25,541 nt of DNA, from positions 1 through 25,541 of the forward strand of contig CAKRJH010000024.1 of NCBI GenBank assembly GCA_934351255.1, given 5' to 3'. The position numbers and the translations under genes are program-made. The DNA comes from an uncultured Lachnospiraceae bacterium. Its GTDB lineage: Bacteria; Bacillota; Clostridia; Lachnospirales; Lachnospiraceae. Below, piece after piece: positions 1 to 8,041 of the stretch (its first letter is position 1; each line of letters begins with the position of its first letter). The notes beneath the pieces were generated by a model, which saw only the letters and a list, made by a program, of their open reading frames with translations, searched no databases and had not been told where the DNA came from.

Positions 1-23
1 AATTCATAAGAATATTTATACAT

Positions 24-77
24 AAAAATACCGACCTCCAATCGTTAGATTTTTAGGTCTAACTTTTGGGGGTCGGT
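24..77 (-). terminator. Terminator hairpin after flavodoxin gene
   Basis: Two arms, 30-49 and 58-77, form a broken stem. The outer 12 bp (30-41 with 66-77) have one mismatch, the inner 6 bp GTTAGA/TCTAAC match perfectly, and the loop is 8 nt. On the minus strand the hairpin is followed by a short T tract (24-29), so it can end the flavodoxin transcript. The arm sequence CCCCCAAAAGTTAGAC also resembles IS3/IS150-group terminal repeats, so it may be a relic IS end reused as a terminator. Confidence 0.6.
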
Positions 78-123
78 GCAGTCTCCATCGCGGGCTTCTC
101 TTCGTCCTAACTCTCTTTTCTCG

Positions 124-558
124 TTATGCCAGGCTTGCCAGCGTCTGTCCCAGTGCTACGCAGTCTGCAATCCCCTGCTCATCCGGAGCTTCGTTACAGA
201 TCAGACCCTCGCCGTTGACCAGAGTCGCGCCGTCAGATACCATACGCTCCTCCCAGTCGCGCATCCACTGGCCGTCTCCCCAGCCATAGGATCCGAACAG
301 TGCGATCTGCTTTCCGCCGACCATGCCCTCAATGCTGCTGACAAATGGCTCCATCTCGCCTTCCTCCAGCACCTCTGCGCCCATGGCGGAACAGCCAAGT
401 GCCAGTACGTCGGCCTCCTGCACCATGTCGGTCGTTGCATCGCTGACAAATACCAGCTCTGCTTCCTTGCCGGCATCGGTGATACCCTGTGTGATCGCCT
501 CTGCCATCGCCTGTGTGTTTCCTGATCCTGACCAATAAATTACATAAATCTTAGACAT
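124..558 (-). CDS. Flavodoxin (short chain)
   Basis: A 144-residue FMN-binding electron carrier of the cytoplasm, the usual length for short-chain flavodoxins. The N-terminus MSKIYVIYWSGSGNTQAMA holds the phosphate-binding loop SGSGNT (residues 10-15), and FGSYGWGDGQW near residue 90 is the second flavin-contacting loop. I chose the ATG at 558 over the one at 570 because the upstream ATG lies inside the ribosome-binding site (ATGGAGG). The gene starts 31 bp after the DUF3793 stop, so the two are probably one operon transcribed from the promoter at 1271-1299. Flavodoxins commonly replace ferredoxin when iron is short, which fits an iron- or redox-controlled operon; that regulation is inferred. 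Confidence 0.9.
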   Translation of the reverse strand: MSKIYVIYWSGSGNTQAMAEAITQGITDAGKEAELVFVSDATTDMVQEADVLALGCSAMGAEVLEEGEMEPFVSSIEGMVGGKQIALFGSYGWGDGQWMRDWEERMVSDGATLVNGEGLICNEAPDEQGIADCVALGQTLASLA

Positions 559-589
559 AATTTCCTCCATTCCGATTCACTTGTTTTTA

Positions 590-1219
590 TCATCCGGACA
601 CCCCCATCCGTTCCATACCGCGGCGGGCTGTCGAATAATCCTCAATGATCTGATGCATTGCCACTCCCTGATGGAGTTTGCAGATCAGTTCTTCCCGGGC
701 TTTGTCAAAGGACGCAAACAACGCCTTTTTCTCTCCCGGATATGCATATACCTTCCATTCTCCACTCCACAGACACTGCTTTCCCTGATACTTCATGTAT
801 CCCTCGACATCCTCGACCGGATATCCCAGAAGCAGTCCCATCTCATGTGGAAATCCCCCCTTCTTCTGCAGATAGGCTTCGTAACGCAGCCGGAATGCAT
901 AGAGCAGTTTTCCCAGACATTGTCTTTCATATCCCAATGACGCAAAGATCTTCCAGACACAGGGACGTTTCAGATACTGTTCCAGACTGCTTCTCTGGTA
1001 TAACAGAACCGCCGTCTTCCCGCTGCCTGCTGCCACCACAAAATAGGACAATCCGGAGCCTCTGAGCAGCCGGTGCACCTGAACCATCTGATCCGGTTCC
1101 ACCATCAGCAGATTGGCCATCTTCAGTCCGGCGATCAGCGGAGCGCATTGAAACGCGATCTGCAGTTCCATATTGTGCACATCCATCCCCTGTACAATAT
1201 CCAATACTTCCTGGCTCAT
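590..1219 (-). CDS. DUF3793 family protein
   Basis: A 209-residue soluble protein of the DUF3793 family, whose biochemical role is unknown. Family hallmarks visible are the early CAPLIAGLK segment (about residue 34), the LGYERQCLGKLL region in the middle, and the FPHEMGLLLGYPVEDV block followed by CLWSGEWKVY. The start at 1219 follows a GGAGG site; the longer open frame to 1426 runs back through the promoter and an upstream terminator, so it is not coding. DUF3793 genes are often found near ferrous iron uptake genes and flavodoxins in Clostridia (established context); here it is first in a two-gene operon with flavodoxin. A function in iron or haem handling is inference only. Confidence 0.82.
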   Translation of the reverse strand: MSQEVLDIVQGMDVHNMELQIAFQCAPLIAGLKMANLLMVEPDQMVQVHRLLRGSGLSYFVVAAGSGKTAVLLYQRSSLEQYLKRPCVWKIFASLGYERQCLGKLLYAFRLRYEAYLQKKGGFPHEMGLLLGYPVEDVEGYMKYQGKQCLWSGEWKVYAYPGEKKALFASFDKAREELICKLHQGVAMHQIIEDYSTARRGMERMGVSG

Positions 1220-1243
1220 CAATTTTCCTCCATTCCGCCATGT

Positions 1244-1259
1244 GTTAGTTGCAACTAAC
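1244..1259. promoter_or_regulatory. Perfect 16-bp palindrome, probable operator
   Basis: GTTAGTTGCAACTAAC is a perfect inverted repeat lying between the -10 box (1271-1276) and the DUF3793 ribosome-binding site, where a bound repressor would block transcription. The regulator is not in this window. The overall form (TTAG/CTAA ends) is like metal-responsive DtxR-type or MarR-type sites, but I cannot assign it. Confidence 0.6.
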
Positions 1260-1270
1260 TCCATGCCCAT

Positions 1271-1299
1271 ATGATACGAAATCCATCTTTTTCCGTCAA
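1271..1299 (-). promoter_or_regulatory. Sigma-A promoter of the DUF3793-flavodoxin operon
   Basis: On the minus strand the -35 box TTGACG (1294-1299) is 17 bp from the -10 box TATCAT (1271-1276). The palindrome at 1244-1259 follows about 11 bp downstream of the -10 box. Confidence 0.7.
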
Positions 1300-1330
1300 T
1301 AAGGTTATTGATGTTATTTTCCCAAAAAGA

Positions 1331-1383
1331 AAAAAACCTATTCCCAGAATATGCGGCATCCATGCCACATATCCCGGGAACAG
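1331..1383 (-). terminator. Strong intrinsic terminator after araD
   Basis: A stem of more than 20 bp with a few mismatches (arms about 1337-1358 and 1361-1383) has a very short loop. On the minus strand it is followed by six T residues (1331-1336). It closes the araB-like/araD transcript and insulates the next operon. Confidence 0.85.
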
Positions 1384-1460
1384 GTCCTTGGATCTTCCCA
1401 GATCGGTATGCCCCGTTCACGATCACGATAAAGTGCTCGTATCGCCAATCGTCAGGTCAG

Positions 1461-2156
1461 TTATTTTTGTCCATAATATGCGTTCTCTCCGTGTTTGCGG
1501 AAGAAATGCTTGTCACGGATGCAGTCCGGTGCAGGCTTTACCTGTGGATTGATCAGCTCCGTGCGTGTGGCCATACGCGCCACTTCCTCGAGCACTACTG
1601 CATTGTGCACAGCCTCAGCCGCATCTTTGCCCCAGGCAAACGGTCCGTGGTTGGTGCACAGCACACCCGGCGTATACATCGGATTCAGCCCTCTTTTCTC
1701 AAAGGTCTCAATGATCACCAGTCCGGTATTTTTCTCATACGCCGAATCAATCTCCTCCGGTGTCAGGCTTCTCGCACACGGGATCGGCCCATAGAAATAA
1801 TCCGCGTGTGTCGTTCCATACAGCGGGATGTCCCGTCCGGCCTGCGCCCAGCTCGTCGCCTCCGGCGAATGTGTGTGTACCACGCCGCCGATCTCCGGAT
1901 ATTTTTTGTAGAGTTCCAGATGCGTCGCCGTATCGGAAGAAGGATTGTAACGTCCCTCGATCCGGTTGCCCTCCAGATCCATAACGACCATGTCCTCCGG
2001 ACTCAGCTTGTCGTAGTCCACGCCGCTTGGCTTGATGACAAAATATCCGCTCTCCCGGTCAATGCCGCTGACATTGCCCCAGGTATACGTGATCAGCCCT
2101 CTCTTCGGCAGTTCCATATTGGCCTCATAGACCTGTTTCTTTAATTCTTCTAACAT
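1461..2156 (-). CDS. araD: L-ribulose-5-phosphate 4-epimerase
   Basis: A class II aldolase-fold, metal-dependent cytoplasmic enzyme converting L-ribulose 5-phosphate to D-xylulose 5-phosphate in L-arabinose use. It has 231 residues, the same as E. coli AraD. Expected residues are present: zinc ligands His94 and His96 (HTHSPEAT), His170 (NHGPFAWG), acid Asp75, catalytic Asp119 (TTHADYFYG) and Tyr228 near the C-terminus, each one position short of E. coli numbering. It lies 35 bp after the sugar kinase gene, so the two are co-transcribed and form consecutive steps: kinase makes the 5-phosphate, AraD epimerises it. No arabinose isomerase is seen in this window. Close relatives such as UlaF/SgaE use L-xylulose or ascorbate intermediates, but the kinase partner favours ribulose. 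Confidence 0.93.
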   Translation of the reverse strand: MLEELKKQVYEANMELPKRGLITYTWGNVSGIDRESGYFVIKPSGVDYDKLSPEDMVVMDLEGNRIEGRYNPSSDTATHLELYKKYPEIGGVVHTHSPEATSWAQAGRDIPLYGTTHADYFYGPIPCARSLTPEEIDSAYEKNTGLVIIETFEKRGLNPMYTPGVLCTNHGPFAWGKDAAEAVHNAVVLEEVARMATRTELINPQVKPAPDCIRDKHFFRKHGENAYYGQK

Positions 2157-2191
2157 ATCTTAACATCCTTTCCTGACTGATTTCGTCACGA

Positions 2192-3781
2192 TCAATAACA
2201 ATTTTCCACAGCAGCCTTCTCCACAGCCAGTCCAGACTTGTAATCCGCGATAAACTGATCGAATCCCCGGACATCCTCCTCCTTTGGCTGTACCTCAGAG
2301 CCGGCCTGTCCGGCAAACACCTGATCCTGCAGATATGCCGCCAGTGTCTGTCCTTCCTGATGACATGCGCGGTACTGTGCCAGAAGTGCAATGCCCCAGG
2401 CACCGCCCTCTCCCGCGGTCTCCATGACGGAGATCGGCGCATTCATGGCTGCTGCCATAATGCTCTGGCCAACCCCCTTGACCGTGAAATATCCGCCGTG
2501 TCCAAACATCTTATCCACCTTCACATCTTCTTCCCGAAGAATGTCCAGACCGATCTTCAATGTAGCGAGCGCGCTGTACAGATGAGTCCTCATAAAGTTT
2601 GCCAGACTAAACTCTGCATCCGGTCTGCGCACCAGCAACGGACGTCCCGCATCAAATGCAGTCACACCCTCGCCGGAGAAATAATTATAAGAAAGGATTC
2701 CTCCGCAATCCGGAGCTCCCTCCATCGCCTTGTCAAATAATTTCTTAAACAGTACCGTACTGTCCACTTCCATGCCCATCAGTCCCGCAAATTCCTGGAA
2801 CAGATCGACCCAGGCATTGATATCGGAGGTACAGTTATTGCAATGTACCATCGCCACATCCTCTCCGGACGGTGTCGTCACCATATCGATCTCTGTGTGA
2901 ACGTCTTTGAGCGGCTGCTCCAGAACCACCATCGCAAAGACGGATGTTCCGGCAGAGACATTTCCGGTGCGGACTGCCACACTGTTGGTCGCCACCATAC
3001 CGGTACCGGCATCGCCCTCCGGTGGGCACATCGGTACGCCTGCCTGCAATGCCCCGGACGGGTCTAACAGCTTTGCACCCTCCGGTGTCAGAGTTCCCGC
3101 ATCCGCTCCGGCAGGGAGACTCTCCGGCAGAATGTCTGCCAGCTTCCACGCGCAGCCTCGTCCCTCCATCAATGCGTCAAACTTCTGCAGCATCTTCCGA
3201 TTGTAATCTCCGGTAGAAGAATCGATCGGGAACATTCCGGACGCATCGCCCACGCCCAGAACCTTCTGGCCGGTCAGCTTCCAGTGCACATAGCCCGCCA
3301 GTGTCGTGATAAAATCGATCCGGCCCACATGCTCCTCACCATTTAACACTGCCTGATACAGATGGGCAATGCTCCAGCGCTGCGGAATGTTAAACGCAAA
3401 CTCTCTGGTCAGCTCTGCCGCCGCCTGTTCGGTCATCGTGTTTCTCCAGGTGCGAAATGGCACCAGAAGTTCGCCGGCCTGATCAAACGCCATGTATCCA
3501 TGCATCATGGCAGACACGCCAAAACCTGCCAGTCTGGTGAGTCCGACTCCGTATTTTTCCCTTACGTCTGCCGCCAGATCAGCGTAACAGTCCTGCAGAC
3601 CACTCCAGATATCATCGAGAGTGTATGTCCAGATCCCCTGATCCAGCCTGTTCTCCCAGCGGTGGCTGCCCGCCGCGATTGGTGCGTAGTCCTCTCCGAT
3701 CAGGACCGCCTTGATACGGGTCGAGCCAAACTCAATGCCCAGTACCGCCTTACCTTCCTGAATGTACTCTTTTGTTTCCAT
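2192..3781 (-). CDS. FGGY carbohydrate kinase, L-ribulokinase-like
   Basis: A 529-residue sugar kinase of the FGGY family (actin-like ATPase fold). The N-terminal phosphate loop reads GIEFGSTRIKA (residues 15-25). The GNVSAGTSVFAMVVL segment in the middle marks the second ATP domain, and MFGHGGYFTVKGVGQSIMAAA in the C-terminal third matches the FGGY adenosine-binding region. It is paired with araD, so it probably phosphorylates L-ribulose. Canonical AraB proteins are around 560 residues and this belongs to a shorter clostridial group, so xylulokinase-like specificity is possible. The ATG at 3781 follows GGAGG. It is first in the operon, with a probable promoter at 3879-3887. Confidence 0.85.
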   Translation of the reverse strand: METKEYIQEGKAVLGIEFGSTRIKAVLIGEDYAPIAAGSHRWENRLDQGIWTYTLDDIWSGLQDCYADLAADVREKYGVGLTRLAGFGVSAMMHGYMAFDQAGELLVPFRTWRNTMTEQAAAELTREFAFNIPQRWSIAHLYQAVLNGEEHVGRIDFITTLAGYVHWKLTGQKVLGVGDASGMFPIDSSTGDYNRKMLQKFDALMEGRGCAWKLADILPESLPAGADAGTLTPEGAKLLDPSGALQAGVPMCPPEGDAGTGMVATNSVAVRTGNVSAGTSVFAMVVLEQPLKDVHTEIDMVTTPSGEDVAMVHCNNCTSDINAWVDLFQEFAGLMGMEVDSTVLFKKLFDKAMEGAPDCGGILSYNYFSGEGVTAFDAGRPLLVRRPDAEFSLANFMRTHLYSALATLKIGLDILREEDVKVDKMFGHGGYFTVKGVGQSIMAAAMNAPISVMETAGEGGAWGIALLAQYRACHQEGQTLAAYLQDQVFAGQAGSEVQPKEEDVRGFDQFIADYKSGLAVEKAAVENCY

Positions 3782-3878
3782 GTCAGTTCCTCCGTTTCCA
3801 ATTTATAATAATAGATTGTGATGCCATAATAATAATTGTATTCTGTATCCCCTAATTCTCCGAATAAACTCCAGTTTT

Positions 3879-3887
3879 ATTGTAACA
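3879..3887 (-). promoter_or_regulatory. Extended -10 promoter of the kinase-araD operon
   Basis: On the minus strand TGTTACAAT is an extended -10 element (TGn plus TACAAT). No good -35 box stands 17 bp upstream, which suggests an activator-dependent or extended -10 promoter. The leader to the kinase start is about 90 nt. The rest of the 3785-4038 gap shows no gene. Confidence 0.45.
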
Positions 3888-4038
3888 TATCTACGAAAAA
3901 CTTAAAGATATTTCATAAATTTTTGACGGTTCAATTCCGCCCGAAATCCTGCATTTTATGTCCGATCATGACTAACTCCGGAAATGCATTACTCCGTTTC
4001 CTGTATCAGAGGATTTCTCGGGGCAGACTCGCGGAGCG

Positions 4039-4083
4039 TTTTTTACTTTATAGGAAACGAGAAGTTTCCTATAAAGTAAAAAA
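4039..4083. repeat. Perfect 20-bp-arm palindrome
   Basis: Arms 4039-4058 and 4064-4083 are exact reverse complements around the 5-nt loop GAGAA; each arm contains ACTTTATAGGAAAC. The A/T runs at both ends make it a possible bidirectional terminator, but a separate good terminator lies directly beside it (4082-4121). The perfect symmetry suggests a dispersed palindromic element. A CTCGCGGAGCG stretch precedes it. Confidence 0.7.
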
Positions 4084-4121
4084 AGACTTCCGATTGAGAA
4101 TCTCCTCAATCAGAAGTCTTT
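4082..4121 (-). terminator. Intrinsic terminator after the Dabb gene
   Basis: A 17-bp stem with one mismatch (4082-4098 with 4105-4121) and 6-nt loop. On the minus strand it is followed by a T run of seven or more. It ends the antiporter-Dabb transcript. Confidence 0.85.
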
Positions 4122-4144
4122 CTTTTCTGACATATTTTCAAGAA

Positions 4145-4447
4145 TCAGATCTCATAATCCATGCATACACGGGTCTGTGTATATGGACGCACCTTTCCGT
4201 TGGCCACCTCGACATGCTTTGGATGCACAGAATATCCCTTGAGTGCCTCGGCACTCTCAAACGTGGAATCCAGCATCACATCCGCAGTGGATGACTCCAG
4301 GCCCGCTGTCTGCACATGGATCTCGGTCAGTCCCGGGATCTGTCCTGCCAGCCCTTCCAGACCGGCCTTGATGCCCTTCTTGACTTCCTCTTTCTCCTGT
4401 GCAGAAAGATCATCCCGTAAATTCCATAAAATAACGTGCTTTACCAT
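4145..4447 (-). CDS. Dabb family (stress-responsive A/B barrel) protein
   Basis: A 100-residue protein of the dimeric alpha/beta barrel (Dabb) family. It begins MVKHVILWNLRDD, the typical N-terminal strand with the conserved His, and has the IPGL segment near residue 40, a DVMLDSTFESAEALKGYSVHP segment and a family-type VRPYTQTRVCMDYE ending. These small proteins dimerise and have been linked to stress responses or to polyketide cyclisation; the substrate here is unknown. The ATG at 4447 is preferred over that at 4459 because ATGGGGG supplies the ribosome-binding site. It lies 63 bp after the antiporter gene with no terminator between, so the two are probably co-transcribed. Confidence 0.85.
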   Translation of the reverse strand: MVKHVILWNLRDDLSAQEKEEVKKGIKAGLEGLAGQIPGLTEIHVQTAGLESSTADVMLDSTFESAEALKGYSVHPKHVEVANGKVRPYTQTRVCMDYEI

Positions 4448-4510
4448 AATAACCCCCATTCCGAAGTCACCTTGCGGCAGGACTTCACATCATATTACTA
4501 TTGTCTGACC

Positions 4511-5752
4511 TTACGCCTTGGCCGTCTCTTTGTTCTTGTCTGCCATAACCACCTTCAACAGCAGTGGTGTGATCAATGTCGTCACGATAACTACCAGTAC
4601 CACCGGTGCAAACAGTTCGTCGCCCAGCAGATGATACTGCTCACCCTTCTGCGCTACGATCAATGCCACCTCACCACGTGAGATCATACCGACACCGATT
4701 TGCAGAGACTCTTTGCCGGTGAATTTGCAGAGCTTTGCGCCGAGGCCACATCCGATGACCTTGGACAGGATCGCTACGACCAGCAGCAGAATGGAGAAGA
4801 TCAGGATCGTTCCGTTCATTCCCTGCAATGCCACCTTCAGACCGATACATGCGAAGAAGACCGGTGAAAAGATCAGATAAGAAGCAATCTCCACTCGACG
4901 TGTGATATACTTGTGGATCCTCATGGTACAAAGGATCAGACCTGCAAAATATGCACCTGTGATATCTGCAATACCAAACAGTGTCTCAGACAGATATGAC
5001 AGGATAAAGCAGAATGCCACTGCCATGATCGCGGTACGTCTCTGCTTGCCAAAGAACTTGACATGACGGTACATCACAGTCATAGCCACTGCAACCACTG
5101 CGATGAATACAAAGAATAATACAATCTCCAGAAGAACGGTCACAATGCCGCCATTTCCCGGAAGAATCTTTGCCAACCACGGTGCATCGGCGTCTCCGCC
5201 CTCTGCTCCGGAACTCAGGCTGGTTACGATCGTCAGGACGATAATACCAAGAATATCATCGATAACCGCCGCTCCCAGGATCGTCGTACCGACCCTGCCC
5301 TGCAGCTTTCCGAGCTCACGCAGCGTCTCCACGGTAATGCTGACGGATGTCGCTGAAAGAACGACACCGACAAACACTGCTTTCAGGAAAATATAGCTTG
5401 GTGCATTGTGGAACAGCAGCCAGTAAGAAGCTGCGCCGCCCACAACCGGCACGATCACACCGATACCGGCTACGATCAATGCCGCTACGGCATTTTCCTT
5501 CAGCTCGTTGAGGTCTGTGCCCAGTCCTGCCGAAAACATCAGCAGAATAACGCCGACCTCAGACATAAATGTCAGGAAGGTTCCGGCATCGGATCCCTCC
5601 AATGAAATCAAGTTAAACACGGATGGCCCCAACAGGATACCTGCCACCAGCGCACCAACCACCTGAGGCATGTGCACCTTCTCTGAGAATAATCCCAGGA
5701 CCTTGGTAGAAATCAAAATTACGGCCAGAAATAATAAAAAATCGTACTGCAT
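4511..5752 (-). CDS. Cation/proton antiporter, CPA2 (KefB/NapA-like)
   Basis: A 413-residue inner-membrane antiporter of the monovalent cation:proton antiporter-2 family, with about 12 hydrophobic segments. Family signs are LGPSVFNL after the second segment, the paired acidic residues in the VIDDILG motif that carry ions in CPA2 proteins, and the SRGEVALIVA motif near the C-terminus. It has only the membrane domain, with no C-terminal TrkA-N/RCK regulatory domain as in KefB/KefC. The ATG at 5752 follows AAGGAGG; the in-frame ATG at 5785 precedes that site. A sigma-A promoter lies at 5803-5831. Na+ or K+ export against protons is the likely role; the ion cannot be told from sequence. Confidence 0.88.
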   Translation of the reverse strand: MQYDFLLFLAVILISTKVLGLFSEKVHMPQVVGALVAGILLGPSVFNLISLEGSDAGTFLTFMSEVGVILLMFSAGLGTDLNELKENAVAALIVAGIGVIVPVVGGAASYWLLFHNAPSYIFLKAVFVGVVLSATSVSITVETLRELGKLQGRVGTTILGAAVIDDILGIIVLTIVTSLSSGAEGGDADAPWLAKILPGNGGIVTVLLEIVLFFVFIAVVAVAMTVMYRHVKFFGKQRRTAIMAVAFCFILSYLSETLFGIADITGAYFAGLILCTMRIHKYITRRVEIASYLIFSPVFFACIGLKVALQGMNGTILIFSILLLVVAILSKVIGCGLGAKLCKFTGKESLQIGVGMISRGEVALIVAQKGEQYHLLGDELFAPVVLVVIVTTLITPLLLKVVMADKNKETAKA

Positions 5753-5802
5753 TTCTCTTTCCTCCTTGTCTGTGGTTACAACCACTTTTCTAGCACTGAT
5801 TG

Positions 5803-5831
5803 AGTATAAACCTTTTGAAATAGATTTGCAA
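5803..5831 (-). promoter_or_regulatory. Sigma-A promoter of antiporter-Dabb operon
   Basis: On the minus strand TTGCAA (5826-5831) is 17 bp from TATACT (5803-5808), in the 76-109 bp gap downstream of metY. Confidence 0.7.
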
Positions 5832-5861
5832 ACAATTTCTTATTAAAATGTAAAAATAAAA

Positions 5862-7148
5862 TTAATTAAGTGCATCCAATGCCTGTGCCAGATCGGCGAT
5901 CAGATCCTCCTTATCCTCCAGACCACAGGAGATACGTACCAGTCCGGCCGGGATTCCTGCTGCAAGCAGCTGTTCCTCAGTCATCTGGCGGTGGGTAGAT
6001 GTCGCCGGATTCAGACAGCAGGTTCTCGCATCTGCCACATGTGTCTCGATGGCTGCCAGTCTCAGTCCCTTCATAAACTGCTCTGCCGCCTTACGGCCGC
6101 CTTTGATCACAAAAGATACGACACCACAGCCGCCATTTGGCATATACTTGCGGCCGATCTCATAATACGGATCGGAAGGCAGTCCCGGATAATTTACGGA
6201 TTCCACCTTGTCATGTCCTGCCAGGAACTCAGCCACTGCCTGACCATTTTCCACATGTCTTGGCATACGCACATGCAGGGACTCCAGGCCGAGATTCAGG
6301 ATAAACGCATGCTGTGGTGACTGGATGCATCCCAGATCACGCATGAGCTGCGCCGTACATTTGGTGATAAATGCACCCTCCTTGCCAAACTTCTCCGCGT
6401 AGGTTATGCCATGATACGATTCATCCGGTGTACACAGTCCCGGGAATTTATCCGCATGGGCCATCCAGTCAAACCGGCCTGCATCGACAATGGCTCCACC
6501 CACAGCGGCACCATGTCCGTCCATATACTTGGTAGTAGAATGTGTGACAATGTCCGCCCCCCACTCAATCGGACGACAGTTGACCGGTGTCGGGAAAGTA
6601 TTGTCTACGACCAGAGGCACGCCATGCCTGTGTGCAGCCTGTGCAAACTTCTCAATGTCCAGTACCGTCAGCGCCGGATTGGCAATCGTCTCGCCGAATA
6701 CGACTCTGGTGTTCTCCTGAAATGCCTCTTCAAGTTCCTCCTCACTGCAATCCGGGGACACAAACGTCACCGAAATTCCCATCTTTGCCATCGTTACGGA
6801 GATCAGATTAAAGGTTCCTCCATAGATTGAGGAGGATGCCACAATATGAGATCCGCTCTCACAGATATTAAACAGGGCAAAGAAGTTCGCAGCCTGTCCG
6901 GATGAGGTCAGCATCGCAGCCGTACCACCCTCCAATGCGGCGATCTTGGCCGCCACCATATCATTGGTCGGGTTCTGCAGTCTGGTATAAAAATATCCCT
7001 CCGCCTCCAGATCAAACAGTTTTCCCATATCCTCGCTGGTATCATACTTAAATGTTGTGCTCTGGATGATCGGGATCTGTCTCGGCTCTCCATTGCCCGG
7101 GGTGTATCCCGCCTGTACACATTTGGTATTTAACTTGTAATCGCTCAT
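5862..7148 (-). CDS. metY: O-acetylhomoserine sulfhydrylase
   Basis: A 428-residue PLP enzyme of the Cys/Met metabolism family that joins sulfide (or methanethiol) to O-acetyl-L-homoserine, giving homocysteine (or methionine). Visible landmarks are YTRLQNPT (Tyr54, Arg56, phosphate contacts across the dimer), SSGQAAN near residue 82, SIYGGT with Tyr109 stacking on PLP, Asp182 in VDNTF, and the Schiff-base Lys207 in THSTTKYMDGHG. The length and the insertion after the lysine (PDESYHG) are typical of MetY rather than the shorter MetB/MetC. It is 18 bp downstream of murI and has no promoter of its own that I can see, so it is probably read from the murI promoter. No SAM riboswitch or T-box was recognised upstream. 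Confidence 0.94.
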   Translation of the reverse strand: MSDYKLNTKCVQAGYTPGNGEPRQIPIIQSTTFKYDTSEDMGKLFDLEAEGYFYTRLQNPTNDMVAAKIAALEGGTAAMLTSSGQAANFFALFNICESGSHIVASSSIYGGTFNLISVTMAKMGISVTFVSPDCSEEELEEAFQENTRVVFGETIANPALTVLDIEKFAQAAHRHGVPLVVDNTFPTPVNCRPIEWGADIVTHSTTKYMDGHGAAVGGAIVDAGRFDWMAHADKFPGLCTPDESYHGITYAEKFGKEGAFITKCTAQLMRDLGCIQSPQHAFILNLGLESLHVRMPRHVENGQAVAEFLAGHDKVESVNYPGLPSDPYYEIGRKYMPNGGCGVVSFVIKGGRKAAEQFMKGLRLAAIETHVADARTCCLNPATSTHRQMTEEQLLAAGIPAGLVRISCGLEDKEDLIADLAQALDALN

Positions 7149-7166
7149 ATTTCCTGTTCCTTTCCT

Positions 7167-7961
7167 TTACATATGTAATAATTTCTCGCAGAGTTCCAGT
7201 TCTTCCCTGGTATCACGGCTGTTTCGGAAAACAACCTTTCCCAGCATACCTTCTTCCTTCAACAGGCCAGCCTGCTCCAGTCTGCGACGCATCTCGCGGG
7301 CTGTTCCGGGGCCTCCGTCATAAATTGCCACATGTGCGCCGAGCACCTTCTGGATAGCATCTCTGGCAAATGGATAATGCGTACAGCCAAGCACCACGCC
7401 ATCGATCTGTTCCTTCTTCCACTGTGCCAGAAGTTGTTCCAGATACTCGATCAGATCCTCGCCGGCCAGATCTCCCTTCTCAATGTATTCCATCAGACCG
7501 GGACATCCCAACGGAACCACCTGCGCCTGATCCTCATACTGCGCCAGCAGGTTCCGGAACTTCTCCTGCCGGATCGTCATGGGTGTGGCCATCACAATAA
7601 TCCTGCCGTTCGGATGCTGCAGCACCGCAGGTTTGAGTGCCGGCTCAATTCCCACCAGAGGTACCTGTGGATACATCTGCCTCAGTACGGCTACCGCTGC
7701 ACTGGTGGCGGTATTGCATGCCACCACAATACCCTTGGCTCCCTGTGCCAGCAGGCTCTCCACATGTTCTATCGTCAATGCTCGGATTTCCTCAACCGGT
7801 TTCGTTCCATACGGTGCGTGGATCGAATCTCCAAAATAGAGAAAATCTTCCTGCGGCATCTCCTTGACGAGTTCCCGCAGAACGCTGATTCCACCCACAC
7901 CAGAATCAAAGACTCCGATTGATCCTTCCTTTGTCAATGTTAATTCCATATCCGTCTCCAT
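7167..7961 (-). CDS. murI: Glutamate racemase
   Basis: A 264-residue cofactor-independent racemase that makes D-glutamate for peptidoglycan. The two catalytic cysteines are Cys82 in VVACNTATS and Cys193 in LGCTHYPF. The N-terminal GVFDSGVGG (Asp19, Ser20) and YFGDSIHAPYG motifs complete the active site. The ATG at 7961 follows AAAGGAAG closely; an in-frame ATG at 7949 with GGAG six bases upstream is an equally plausible start. It is first in a two-gene operon with metY under the promoter at 7997-8025, pairing a wall precursor enzyme with sulfur amino-acid synthesis. Confidence 0.95.
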   Translation of the reverse strand: METDMELTLTKEGSIGVFDSGVGGISVLRELVKEMPQEDFLYFGDSIHAPYGTKPVEEIRALTIEHVESLLAQGAKGIVVACNTATSAAVAVLRQMYPQVPLVGIEPALKPAVLQHPNGRIIVMATPMTIRQEKFRNLLAQYEDQAQVVPLGCPGLMEYIEKGDLAGEDLIEYLEQLLAQWKKEQIDGVVLGCTHYPFARDAIQKVLGAHVAIYDGGPGTAREMRRRLEQAGLLKEEGMLGKVVFRNSRDTREELELCEKLLHM

Positions 7962-7996
7962 TCTTCCTTTCCATCACAGGAAATTATACTTCTTTT

Positions 7997-8025
7997 ATTC
8001 TATCATCTGACGACACATGACGCAA
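7997..8025 (-). promoter_or_regulatory. Sigma-A promoter of murI-metY
   Basis: On the minus strand TTGCGT (8020-8025), a 17-bp spacer and an extended -10 TGA-TAGAAT (7997-8002) form a good promoter about 36 bp upstream of the murI start. Confidence 0.7.
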
Positions 8026-8041
8026 CAAACGAGTATTTTTT

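Noticed and set aside
1308..2144. Plus-strand 278-codon open frame
   Set aside because: It is antisense to araD and its terminator, has arginine/cysteine-rich composition, and no ribosome-binding site; a shadow of araD.
3785..4300. Small plus-strand gene between the kinase and Dabb genes
   Set aside because: The open frame at 3836-4294 crosses the palindrome and the terminator and overlaps the Dabb gene; no ribosome-binding site.
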